Part shown: positions 1 through 7,407 of the stretch, one piece after another
How positions within the stretch are numbered: the stretch's first letter is position 1
Layout of the letters: each line of letters starts with the position of its first letter
Origin: an uncultured Phascolarctobacterium sp.
Lineage (GTDB): Bacteria > Bacillota > Negativicutes > Acidaminococcales > Acidaminococcaceae
Assembly (NCBI GenBank): GCA_900545535.1
Contig: UQZN01000001.1
Coordinates: forward strand, 1 to 64,000
Length of the DNA: 64,000 bases
Direction: 5' to 3'
Program-made: the position numbers and the translations under genes
The notes under the pieces: generated by a model
The model's input: the letters and a program-made list of their open reading frames with translations, nothing else
Told to the model about the DNA's origin: nothing
Databases searched by the model: none

Positions 1-92
1 GATATTCTACGATACGCTTTTCTTTTTTCTGTCTATTTTCTCTACAGCACTTCACATCACGGGCGGCTTTTTGCAAAGGAGGGAAAGATAAC

Positions 93-1331
93 GTGGAAAT
101 AAACAATAAGATCAATCTTGGTTTCAGCGGCGGCGGGTTCAGAGCTACCTTTTACTGTCTGGGCGCTTACCGCAGGTTAGTCGAACTGGGGATGGCAAGG
201 CATGTCAACGAAATAACGTCCGTGTCAGGCGGCAGTATCGCGGCAGGGGCAATCATCAGTGCTTTGGCAGAGGGAGAATTCAGCAGCCTGTTTGATTTTG
301 ACCGGCGGGTAACAACGAAGCTGATCCATTTGGGACAATGCAATTTCCGCAGGCGGATCATGACTAAAGCATCCTGGTTCTCTTATCTGCTGCCGTATCT
401 GCCCAAGCTGCAGCAGCTGGCTGCCGCGGCGGCTTTAAGGCCGCAAATGAGCAAAGCCTTTCCGCAGGTGCTGGATGAGGAGCTGTTTGACGGCAGAAAA
501 ATGTCTCAGACAGCGGCGCCGACAGAGTGGAGCTGCAATGCGACCTGCATCAATACCCTGAAAAGATTCAGATTTAAAAGCAGCGATATTTATGGGCATT
601 TGCTGGGGCGCAGCAGCGATATAGGTGATATTCCCATCGCTTTTGCCGTAGCGGCTTCGGCTGCTTATCCGGTAGGCTTTGCACCTTTGGAGCTGGACGT
701 TGAGGAAAGAGAGTTTAAAGACCTTTACGGTACGGGGACGCAGAAACCGGAAAATCCAGCCCGGATCTATCTGACTGATGGCGGTGTTTATGATAACCTG
801 GGCAGCGAAAGTATGCTGAAATCGCCGATCCCTTTGCTGATGCTGGATGCTTCCGGTGAGAGCAAGCCTTTGTGGGATAATTCGCAGATGAGCAAGCTGG
901 AGCTAGCCAACCGGACATTGGCGGTGGGGCTGGATCAGGTCGTATATCTGCGCCGGCGCTTGCTTTTTGAAGTAAAGCAGCATCAGCAGCTTATTTTGGG
1001 GCGTGGAATAGGACGGATCATAGAATATTGGCGCGAGCATGGAGCCAGAGGCTTGGAAATGGAAACGCTGCTGCGGGTGGAGGCGCTTTGCGCTGCGCTG
1101 AGAACTGATATGGACGGCTTTCATGATGTCGAGATAGAGTATCTGATGTGGCTGGGAGCGGTGAAGCTTGATTATGCTTTGAGACGGCTGCTGCCGGATA
1201 ATGAGCTGCTGCAGCAAAGCAAGATGCCGGAGCTGCCTGATTATGATGCTGGTTTTGCAACAGTGATATTGGAGCGCGGCAGTAAAATGAGTATTTTTAA
1301 ACCACTGCATCGCGATCTGCATTTAAATTAA
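93..1331 (+). CDS. Patatin-like phospholipase family protein
   Basis: A 412-residue protein with the patatin serine/aspartate dyad architecture. The glycine-rich oxyanion motif GGGFRA lies at about residues 13-18, the nucleophile is in SVSGGS with Ser45, and the DGG motif has Asp229. These families hydrolyse acyl esters of phospholipids. No signal peptide or membrane segment is evident, so a cytoplasmic or membrane-peripheral location is likely. The start is a GTG at 93 preceded by a strong AAGGAGGG ribosome site. It reads 12 bp ahead of a metallo-beta-lactamase-like ORF and an amidase, probably as one operon. The physiological substrate cannot be read from the sequence. Family confidence is high, exact role low. 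Confidence 0.85.
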   Translation: MEINNKINLGFSGGGFRATFYCLGAYRRLVELGMARHVNEITSVSGGSIAAGAIISALAEGEFSSLFDFDRRVTTKLIHLGQCNFRRRIMTKASWFSYLLPYLPKLQQLAAAAALRPQMSKAFPQVLDEELFDGRKMSQTAAPTEWSCNATCINTLKRFRFKSSDIYGHLLGRSSDIGDIPIAFAVAASAAYPVGFAPLELDVEEREFKDLYGTGTQKPENPARIYLTDGGVYDNLGSESMLKSPIPLLMLDASGESKPLWDNSQMSKLELANRTLAVGLDQVVYLRRRLLFEVKQHQQLILGRGIGRIIEYWREHGARGLEMETLLRVEALCAALRTDMDGFHDVEIEYLMWLGAVKLDYALRRLLPDNELLQQSKMPELPDYDAGFATVILERGSKMSIFKPLHRDLHLN

Positions 1332-1343
1332 GGAGAAAAACTG

Positions 1344-2350
1344 ATGAAGAAAAGTTCATTTGGGATTATAATATTAATAGCGTTGCTCCTGGGGGCAGGC
1401 TTTGCTACTAAAGACAGCGAACTGGTGAAAGCTTATGTGCCGGTTTTGCTGGAACAGCTGCAGGCAGGTGAGGCTGCGACGGAGCCTGTGCTTGTGACGG
1501 AGACGCCAAAGGCGGAAGCTAAAGATCAGGCAGCGGCGAAAGCTGATGCTGATATTCTTGCCATTACCGCATTGGATGTTGGGCAGGGTGACAGTATCCT
1601 GCTGCAAATGCAGGGCAGAATATATTGATCGACAGCGGTGACCGCGGTGAGGCGGCCAGACTGCTGACCAAGCTGGAAGAAAACCATGTCGAGCAGATCG
1701 ATATGCTGGTAGCTACGCATCCGCATGCCGACCATATCGGGGGAATGAAAGCTGTGCTGAACCGGTTCCCGGTCAAGCAGGTTTATGACAGCGGGCAAAA
1801 CTATAAAACTAAAATGTATAACGACTTTCGCCAGCAGATAGAAAAGGAAAAAATTCCGTTCGAAGTGCTGCGGAGAGGACAGGAAGTGCCGATCAATGAA
1901 ATGGTGAAGCTGAAGGTGCTGAGCCCGCATACCTTGTATAAAGGTACGGCTTCGGATGCTAATAACAACAGTCTGGTGCTGCGGTTGGAGTACAGGGATT
2001 TTTCGATGCTGCTGACAGGGGATATCCAGGCTGAGGTGGAACGCGAGCTGCTGCAAACTGACCCGGCAGCGCTTCCGGCACAGGTTTTAAAGGTAGCGCA
2101 TCATGGCAGTAAAACATCGTCGATCAATGAATTTTTAGCAGCTGTCAAGCCGAAAATCGCCATCATCAGCAGCGGCGAAGGTAATAAATATAAGCACCCC
2201 AGCCCTGAGGTCGTACAAAGGCTGCATGATCTGCAGGCAGATGTATTCAATACAGCTCTGTGTGGCGACATCATTATTAAAAGCAATGGCAAAACCTGCG
2301 ATATAACTGTTGAAAAATTTTATGACGAGCAGCAGGCGCAGGCAGCCTGA
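1344..2350 (+). pseudogene. ComEC-type metallo-beta-lactamase protein, split by a frameshift
   Basis: Two reading frames together make one secreted or membrane-anchored metallo-beta-lactamase-fold protein of the ComEC C-terminal type. The first frame (1344-1628) has an N-terminal hydrophobic segment, a low-complexity linker and the first strand ending DVGQGDSILLQMQGRIY. The second frame (from a TTG at 1625) resumes with LIDSGDRG and carries HPHADHIGG and the AHHGSK motif. The frames join if one base is added in the tract around 1620-1626, giving RIYLIDSG. The downstream frame alone would lack the first core strand. This is a real single-base deletion, a sequencing error or, less likely, a recoding site. 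No classical slippery heptamer is seen. It sits between the patatin and amidase genes. Confidence 0.75.
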
Positions 2351-2366
2351 AGGGGAGGTATAAAAA

Positions 2367-2891
2367 ATGCGTGAAATAACATTGCAGGAACTGGCGATGC
2401 TGGCCGAGCAGGCCCAAGGCGAGATCAGAAGGATCTATTTACACTGGACAGCAGGGCATTATGACAATACTTATGACGACTATCATCTGAACATTACCGG
2501 CGACGGAAGGCTGTGGAGCAGCTGCAGAGAGCTGACGGAGTATAAGGAGCATACCTGGCACCGTAACAGCGGCGCTGTGGCTGTAAGTATCTGCTGCTGT
2601 GCCGACGCTGTGGCTTACGCTGACGGCAGTGTGGATTTTGGCAGTGTGCCGCCTACGCAGCAGCAGTTAGAAACATTGGCACGGGTAGTAGCTGTTTTGT
2701 GCCGGGGACTTTGTTTGCCGATCGATGACAATTATGTTATGACCCATGCTGAGGCCGCTGATCTTGACAGCTACGGGCCGGCAGATACCTTTGAAAGATG
2801 GGATCTGTGGAAGCTGGCAGACAGCAACGGTGTGTTATGCGATGGCGGCGAACTGATCCGCAGTAAAGCAAAAGCCTATTGCCAGTGGTAA
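2367..2891 (+). CDS. N-acetylmuramoyl-L-alanine amidase (amidase_2/PGRP-like)
   Basis: A 174-residue protein resembling the amidase_2 (type 2, zinc) fold that cleaves the bond between N-acetylmuramate and L-alanine in peptidoglycan. Visible features are the first strand LHWTAGHY, the DYHLNITGDG segment, HTWHRNSGAVAVSICC and the late MTHAEAA histidine, which fit zinc-ligand positions. There is no signal peptide, as in phage-type or holin-exported amidases, so export is unexplained. The start at 2367 follows GGGGAGG. It is the last gene of the 93-2891 cluster and ends in a hairpin terminator shared with the converging gene. Confidence 0.75.
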   Translation: MREITLQELAMLAEQAQGEIRRIYLHWTAGHYDNTYDDYHLNITGDGRLWSSCRELTEYKEHTWHRNSGAVAVSICCCADAVAYADGSVDFGSVPPTQQQLETLARVVAVLCRGLCLPIDDNYVMTHAEAADLDSYGPADTFERWDLWKLADSNGVLCDGGELIRSKAKAYCQW

Positions 2892-2894
2892 GAA

Positions 2895-2941
2895 AAAGCA
2901 GTAACGCTGTTAGATTGGCGTTACTGCTTTAAGTTTTTTTA
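2895..2941 (+). terminator. Bidirectional intrinsic terminator
   Basis: Arms AAAGCAGTAACGC (2895-2907) and GCGTTACTGCTTT (2918-2930) form a 13-bp stem followed by a T-rich tract on the plus strand and preceded by A residues that serve the minus strand. It lies between the amidase gene and the convergent gene at 2939-3994. Confidence 0.85.
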
Positions 2942-3994
2942 TTTAGTTTTTGTTTTAACAGGCAGCTGCGTCAAAAGTTCAATGGTAGAACCGTCGGCAA
3001 AGGTCAGACTGCTTAAAGAGGCTTTCCAGGTCACTTTGCTGAAATCGCTGTTCATGACCTTGGCATCGTCAGTCAGGAAGGGATTCAGTTCCCAGTTGAA
3101 TTGATAAGCTTGCGTCTGTGCAGCGGCCAGCTTTTTGCTGCTGGCAAAATTACCGGTGTAAAATAATTCGTTATCGGCATTGTAAAGCTCCAGGACGCCG
3201 GTGAAATACTGCAGCTCTTTAGCTGCGTTGTTTGTCAGCTGAAGGTCAGCCTGCAGCAGGCGGATCACGCCGGAATACGGTGCAGAGGTGATAAAAATTT
3301 TCTGCGGCGTAACAGTAACAGCGTCGCCGATCTGCTTTTGCACAGGTTTGTTAAGCTCGGCCAGCTTGTTTTGGAAGGCCTGGTCGCGTTCGCTGATCAG
3401 GGTTTGCAGATTGTTGATCCTGGTGATCTGCCAGGTGCCGTCAGCAAGCTGCCGCATATCAAGCTCGACTAAAAAATGCTTGTCTAATTCGCTGTCAAAA
3501 ACTTTAATAGTTACAACAGCGGTACTGCCGTTTTTCTGTACCTGCTCTACGCCCTGATACTGCATGGAATTGACGCCGGTCTTGTTTTTCAGGCTGTTGA
3601 CGATGTCAGTGCCGTTATTTTGCAGCATCGGCGAGTCGGCATCGTTGGGATCGGCCTCAGCCATAGTACCGCTGTTGACGTATTGTCTGGTCTGATCGAC
3701 CAGGATCGGTACGGCAATACCTTTGATATTCTGCACCAGCGCCGATAGAAGCGGGCTGGACAGGCGTTCGCTGCCAAAAGAGGCAGCCACGACGTCGTCG
3801 TAAGCGCTGCTGTAAAGTGTTTCCATATCGACCTGCTTTTCAAAAGCTGTAAAATCATGCTTCTGCACTGCAGTGCCAATAAGGCCCAGCGAATACTGCG
3901 GCGTTTTGACCCAATAGGCAAAGTACCAGATCAATGTTGCTGCCGCCGCCAAAACAACGGCGAGCAGTAAATATTTAAATTTTTTCGTCTGCAT
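2939..3994 (-). CDS. Membrane-anchored DUF2939-like protein
   Basis: A 351-residue protein with one N-terminal transmembrane segment (about residues 8-28) after a lysine-rich tail, so the bulk is probably periplasmic. Residues about 30-130 resemble the DUF2939 pattern, in which a helical segment of the type PQYSLGLIGTAVQKHDFTAFEKQVD is followed by a short region that recurs in bacterial envelope proteins of unknown function. The C-terminal half is beta-rich and may be an Ig-like or FxLYD-type domain (LLQADLQLTNNAAKELQYFTG). It is transcribed alone against the upstream cluster and has no recognised enzymatic motif. The function is unknown; the family call is from pattern recall. Confidence 0.6.
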   Translation of the reverse strand: MQTKKFKYLLLAVVLAAAATLIWYFAYWVKTPQYSLGLIGTAVQKHDFTAFEKQVDMETLYSSAYDDVVAASFGSERLSSPLLSALVQNIKGIAVPILVDQTRQYVNSGTMAEADPNDADSPMLQNNGTDIVNSLKNKTGVNSMQYQGVEQVQKNGSTAVVTIKVFDSELDKHFLVELDMRQLADGTWQITRINNLQTLISERDQAFQNKLAELNKPVQKQIGDAVTVTPQKIFITSAPYSGVIRLLQADLQLTNNAAKELQYFTGVLELYNADNELFYTGNFASSKKLAAAQTQAYQFNWELNPFLTDDAKVMNSDFSKVTWKASLSSLTFADGSTIELLTQLPVKTKTK

Positions 3995-4115
3995 AAATCT
4001 ATCCCCTCAAGTGGTATTTAAATAGCTGTAATGCTTATTATACTACGACTTCGGCAGGATGCAACTTTTTTAGACAACAATATAAATAAATTTTATTTCA
4101 AAACTAAAACAGCAA

Positions 4116-4166
4116 TAAAAAAGCTCAGGCGTAGGAAAATCATCTTTCCAGGCCTGAGTTTTTGCG
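4116..4166. repeat. Repeat cassette copy 1 (hairpin remnant only)
   Basis: An imperfect inverted repeat with arms AAGCTCAGGC and GGCCTGAGTT nearly matches the hairpins at 4955-5004 and 6991-7036. At those two places it is the 3' end of a small minus-strand ORF. Here the ORF body is missing and the hairpin is joined directly to a promoter-like sequence also found after copy 3. Read on the minus strand it still encodes a recognisable PTPELF tail, so it is a deletion remnant of the same cassette. Confidence 0.8.
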
Positions 4167-4184
4167 GTTATTTACCTGTAAATA

Positions 4185-4193
4185 TGGTATAAT
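4185..4193 (+). promoter_or_regulatory. Extended -10 promoter for the HEPN/MNT pair
   Basis: TGGTATAAT is a consensus extended -10 element. The surrounding AAATATGGTATAATTTT is nearly identical to 7249-7264, upstream of the defence operon, so the two modules seem to share a duplicated promoter. No convincing -35 is visible. Confidence 0.65.
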
Positions 4194-4259
4194 TTTATCA
4201 AATGCTGATAGAAAATAAATATGTACTATGATTTAAATGCTATGAGGAGTTTGATTATT

Positions 4260-4670
4260 ATGGAGAATAAAGATATACGCTGGCTACAAAGGTTTGAAAA
4301 TTTTTCCAAAGCCTGTGCCCTGTTGTCCGAAATAAACGACTGTGATCCTGCAACGACACCGGCAATCGTGCGTGAAGGTTTTATACAGCGGTTTGAGATA
4401 ACCTTTGATTTGGCGTGGAAAACAGCCAAAGACTTTATGGAATTTGAGGGGCTGCACGTTCAGCCGACACCGCGGACGGTTATAAAAGAAGCCTTTGCTG
4501 CTGGTATCATTACGGATGGACAGGCCTTTATTGATATGCTGGAAGCCCGTAACCTGATGTCACACAGATATGACGAAGAAACATTTAACACTATATTCTT
4601 AAAAATAAAGCAGGATTTTTATCCGGCTTTAGAAAAATTTCGTGTAAATCTTGGGGCGAAAAGCAAATGA
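4260..4670 (+). CDS. HEPN-domain toxin / nucleotidyltransferase substrate-binding protein (HI0074 family)
   Basis: A 136-residue all-helical protein of the HI0074 nucleotidyltransferase substrate-binding family, a HEPN branch. The late RNLMSHRYDE carries the R-x4-H motif that in active HEPN proteins forms an RNase site. Upstream segments RFEITFDLAWKTAKDF and TPRTVIKEAFAAGII are typical of the family. The ATG at 4260 is chosen over 4221 because AGGAG at 4245-4249 sits 10 bases before it. The stop overlaps the start of the next gene (ATGA), as is usual for HEPN/MNT toxin-antitoxin pairs, where the partner AMPylates or otherwise neutralises the HEPN toxin. Confidence 0.85.
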   Translation: MENKDIRWLQRFENFSKACALLSEINDCDPATTPAIVREGFIQRFEITFDLAWKTAKDFMEFEGLHVQPTPRTVIKEAFAAGIITDGQAFIDMLEARNLMSHRYDEETFNTIFLKIKQDFYPALEKFRVNLGAKSK

Positions 4671-4957
4671 AGCTGGGACTTTCGGAAAAGCATTTACAAC
4701 TGATCGTAGAAGTGCTGAAACAGGCTAATATAAACAGGGCAGTGGTGTTCGGTTCGCGGGCCAAAGGCAACTGGCGCGAGAATTCGGATATTGATATTGC
4801 TGTGTTTGGGGCAGGGGTTAATGTCGGTTCACTGGCTGTACAGCTTGACGAACTGCCTATGCCATATAAGTTTGACATCGTTGATTATAATAGTATTAAC
4901 AGCTGCGCTCTGCGGCAGCATATCGACAGGGTCGGCATAGAAATTTATAAAAAATAA
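4667..4957 (+). CDS. MNT-type minimal nucleotidyltransferase antitoxin (HI0073/MntA family)
   Basis: A 96-residue minimal nucleotidyltransferase. The motif GSRAKG, about ten residues before SDIDIAVFG, gives the GS...DxD catalytic pattern of DNA polymerase beta-like transferases. A further acidic position is seen at FDIVDY. In studied pairs this protein adds AMP to its HEPN partner and so blocks the toxin. It is translationally coupled to the upstream HEPN gene by a 4-bp overlap. Its last 60 bp are also overlapped by a convergent small ORF that belongs to a repeated cassette. Confidence 0.88.
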   Translation: MKLGLSEKHLQLIVEVLKQANINRAVVFGSRAKGNWRENSDIDIAVFGAGVNVGSLAVQLDELPMPYKFDIVDYNSINSCALRQHIDRVGIEIYKK

Positions 4958-5135
4958 AAAGCTCAGGTGTTGGAAAATCATCTTTCCAGGCCTGAGCTTT
5001 TTTGCGGTTGTACGCTTTGGAATTGGTGAGGCGTTTGGTTACCGGGTCAATATTGCCCCAGTTTTTGCGCCTGCTTTTGTTGATCGCCTGCTGCGCCTTT
5101 TTAGACAGCTTGGCGAAGGGGATAAATTTTGGCAT
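4896..5135 (-). CDS. Small basic protein of the repeated cassette, unrecognised
   Basis: A basic ORF of about 79 residues starting MPKFIPFAKLSKKAQQAI. I do not recognise the family. The ATG at 5135 is preferred to a GTG at 5144 because GAGGTGA lies just upstream, and a TATAAT-like box (minus strand, about 5168-5173) precedes it. The segment KAQAWKDDFPTPELF is encoded by the DNA of the cassette's own hairpin. The reading frame then runs on, probably aberrantly, into the end of the MNT gene. A natural stop shortly after the hairpin may have been lost. A second copy at 6991-7166 is frameshifted, and a third at 4116-4166 keeps only the hairpin. Confidence 0.5.
   Translation of the reverse strand: MPKFIPFAKLSKKAQQAINKSRRKNWGNIDPVTKRLTNSKAYNRKKAQAWKDDFPTPELFIFYKFLCRPCRYAAAERSC
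4955..5004. repeat. Repeat cassette copy 2 hairpin
   Basis: Arms AAAAGCTCAGG and CCTGAGCTTTTTT flank GAAAATCATCTTTCC. The hairpin has T tracts on both sides and should terminate both the MNT operon and the convergent small ORF. It forms the 3' end of the intact cassette copy that extends to about 5185. Confidence 0.8.
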
Positions 5136-5183
5136 ATTAGTCACCTCATTTGTGGTCAGTTATAGGTATTATAACACAAAAGT

Positions 5184-5459
5184 TTAACTAAAAACTATAT
5201 CCCAAAATGTCCAGGCCAGTGCAAGTAAAAAAAATGCAAAAAGCAAAGGTAAAAATATATAAAAGATGGCGCTGAATAATACGCCAATGACTTTCAAGAC
5301 GGTCTCGTCAAAGTCAAATAATGACCCTATTTTGCGTTTTACCAATAAATATAAAAAAGAAGGAAGGACTATTATCAAAGCTCCGGGATATAATGAGCCT
5401 AAAAATTTATCTGACAAAACTAAAACAGGAATATAAACAAAGAAGATCAACATAATCAT
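5184..5459 (-). CDS. Small integral membrane protein, unrecognised
   Basis: A very hydrophobic protein of 91 residues with about three transmembrane segments (residues about 2-16, 22-38 and 58-85) and a basic loop KRKIGSLFDFDE. The ATG at 5459 is preceded by AGGAG at 5467-5471 with 7-base spacing, which is why the longer TTG-initiated reading to 5540 is not chosen. The gene is AT-rich compared with core genes. It lies head-to-head with the 5626 gene and tail to the small cassette ORF promoter. No family or function can be assigned. Confidence 0.55.
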   Translation of the reverse strand: MIMLIFFVYIPVLVLSDKFLGSLYPGALIIVLPSFLYLLVKRKIGSLFDFDETVLKVIGVLFSAIFYIFLPLLFAFFLLALAWTFWDIVFS

Positions 5460-5625
5460 AAAGTTTCTCCTACTATTCTCATTCTCAATAATATTATAAT
5501 ATATAAGCAAAAAGATAATCAAATAAAAAAGAATGGGCAAAACGCAGGAGTTAAGTAAGGATTGTCGAAAATTTTATTAAAATATGTTTATGGGCACATG
5601 AATTGAATGGAGAGGATGATGAATA

Positions 5626-6273
5626 ATGATAATCAGCTTTAGGTTCTGTGGTATCGGTTATGGATGGCTTTGGATGAAAATCCAAATTGATAGAAAATAT
5701 ATTGTTTGGAGCTTCGACGAGGCGCTTAGCGATCCACTGCCAGGAATGATAAGGATGTATACGGCGTTAAAACAGGGGCATGATGCAGTTTGGTCTGTAG
5801 AACGCGGGGGAACTATTGAATTTAAGACTACTTTTTCGGATGAGAAGGATAAAGTTAAATTAAAAATAAAGATCAAAGGTACCACTGACGGTATGATTGC
5901 TGATGAAACTATCCCTGGAGCAGAATATGAAATAATGAAAAACGATACTATAGAGGATTTAGAAGGGGAAGGAGAATTCGCTACAGATTATTTAATGTGG
6001 GAATTTGAAAATTTTTTCAGTTTATTGACTTCCAGTAAATACTATCCAGTACATTATCCATGCTATTCGATGTTAAAAGAAGAAACCTATACATTTTTTG
6101 GTGAAGATACAGAGTTTTATGAGAAACACAAAAATGAACACGACGATAATTATTGGAAAGAATATGATAAACGGATTTTTGCTGAAAATGCCCGGTTAAA
6201 CAAATACGGAGAAGCATTTTATAAAAAATTTGATGAAATGATGAATACCTATATCGTGCCTGATAATTGGTAA
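5626..6273 (+). CDS. Hypothetical protein, possible immunity-type protein (paralogue of next gene)
   Basis: A soluble, acidic 215-residue protein with no signal peptide or membrane segment. Its N-terminal GWLWMKIQID...SFDEALSDPLPGMIRM shares a loose pattern (GW..., I-x-ID, S-x-AL-x-D-x-L-x-x-M) with the next gene, suggesting that the two are diverged paralogues. Pairs of small acidic paralogues in variable regions are often immunity genes of polymorphic toxins, but no toxin gene is visible here, so this is only a guess. The ATG at 5626 follows GGAGAGG. The gene is AT-rich and part of the acquired segment. Confidence 0.5.
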   Translation: MIISFRFCGIGYGWLWMKIQIDRKYIVWSFDEALSDPLPGMIRMYTALKQGHDAVWSVERGGTIEFKTTFSDEKDKVKLKIKIKGTTDGMIADETIPGAEYEIMKNDTIEDLEGEGEFATDYLMWEFENFFSLLTSSKYYPVHYPCYSMLKEETYTFFGEDTEFYEKHKNEHDDNYWKEYDKRIFAENARLNKYGEAFYKKFDEMMNTYIVPDNW

Positions 6274-6332
6274 CGAAAAAGTTTTCTTTAGGCAGGAGAT
6301 AACATAATTTTTGATAATAAGCTGGTGAGAGT

Positions 6333-6932
6333 ATGGTATACATTAAAATAGAGCCCAAATCAGACGGATGGTCATTGTTTACAATCGAAATTGATGGAGA
6401 TAAACACGCATTTTATATATCAGGAGCGCTAGGCGATTCTTTAGGCGAAATGCTGTCAGGAACGTACTGTTTAATGAATATTGAAGACACTAACTGTTAT
6501 TGTCCTGATTTTATGGAGCGTCAGGAATTTGAAATGTCTGGTGCAGACTATGAATGTCGGGGAAATTTTGAAGCTGTCTTGGCTGAAAGAACAACAGTTG
6601 ATATGTTTTACAAGGCAACCTTTGGGTGGGGTGAAGAACCGCGAATGATAAAATGGGTGCTGGAAAAGCCTTTAACGATACAAGATGATTTTATCCTGCA
6701 TATAAAAATTGAAGTGCAAGATGACAGGAGAAAAGAGTATAATTATGACATTGACTTTAGAGAATTTTGTTATGCGCTTGCTAAAGCGTTTACACAAGCT
6801 TTCAAAGCCTACGGTATTCGCGGCTATTATGAAGCTACCTGGCAGCATAATCTAAATATCGAAAAACTCATATATTTAAAAGCTTTTGCTTTAAACAAAT
6901 TAGAGGAATTTTTTCCGAAATATTCCGAATAG
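6333..6932 (+). CDS. Hypothetical protein, diverged paralogue of the preceding gene
   Basis: A soluble acidic protein of 199 residues. The first 45 residues align by eye with the N-terminus of the 5626 protein (GW, then a strand with IEID, then SGALGDSLGEML). The middle contains an aromatic strand pattern and the C-terminal third is helical (FCYALAKAFTQAFKAYGI). It starts at 6333 after GGTGAGAG and lies 59 bp behind its paralogue, probably co-transcribed. No catalytic motif or known family is recognised. An immunity or accessory role is conceivable but unsupported. Confidence 0.5.
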   Translation: MVYIKIEPKSDGWSLFTIEIDGDKHAFYISGALGDSLGEMLSGTYCLMNIEDTNCYCPDFMERQEFEMSGADYECRGNFEAVLAERTTVDMFYKATFGWGEEPRMIKWVLEKPLTIQDDFILHIKIEVQDDRRKEYNYDIDFREFCYALAKAFTQAFKAYGIRGYYEATWQHNLNIEKLIYLKAFALNKLEEFFPKYSE

Positions 6933-6990
6933 GAAAAGAAATGTTATAGTGATTTTGATAAAGAAATAACGTTACTGATGCTGGATATGT

Positions 6991-7166
6991 AAAAAAGCTC
7001 AGGCATGGAAAATTATTTTTCCATGCCTGAGCTTTTTTACGGTTGTACGCTTTGGAATTTGCGGGGCTTTTGGTTACCGGGTCGATGTTACCCCAGTTTT
7101 TGCGACGACTTTTCTTGATCGCCTGCTGCGCCGTTTTCGATAGTTTAGCGAAAGAAATTTTTGCAT
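6991..7166 (-). pseudogene. Repeat cassette copy 3: frameshifted small basic ORF
   Basis: This is a second copy of the small ORF at 4896-5135. The minus-strand reading KSRRKNWGNIDPVTK...NSKAYNRKKAQAW is conserved, but the region between the ATG at 7166 and the conserved GCGCAGCAGG is 4 bp shorter than in the intact copy, which breaks the frame. The terminal hairpin (6991-7036) and the upstream minus-strand TATAAT-like box (about 7197-7202) are retained. It sits right before the promoter region of the defence operon. Confidence 0.75.
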
Positions 7167-7407
7167 ATTAGTTACCTCGGTTGTGGTTAGTTATAGGTAT
7201 TATAACGTAGATTGAACAGATTATGTTGTTTATGCTAATTTCCTGCAAATATGGTATAATTTTTACAAAGTATTAAAATAAAGGACAAAGTAAATTTTAT
7301 ACTGGTTGCTTTTAGTATATTTTGCCATTAGCTGTTAACTTGAAACTGTTTTGAAGTTATACTAAACTGATGTTAGAAATGTAAGTTCACCTGAAAAGAG
7401 GCAGGCT
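7037..7407. other. Intergenic region upstream of the defence operon
   Basis: Apart from the decayed cassette ORF up to 7166, this stretch has no gene. It holds an extended -10 promoter TGGTATAAT at 7252-7260, nearly identical to that of the HEPN/MNT pair, and an AT-rich leader of about 145 bases before the helicase start. I see no clear terminator or operator in the leader. Confidence 0.5.

Noticed and set aside
1620..1630. Programmed -1 frameshifting at the split metallo-beta-lactamase gene.
   Set aside because: No slippery heptamer, stimulatory stem or upstream Shine-Dalgarno-like signal is evident. Mutation or error is simpler.
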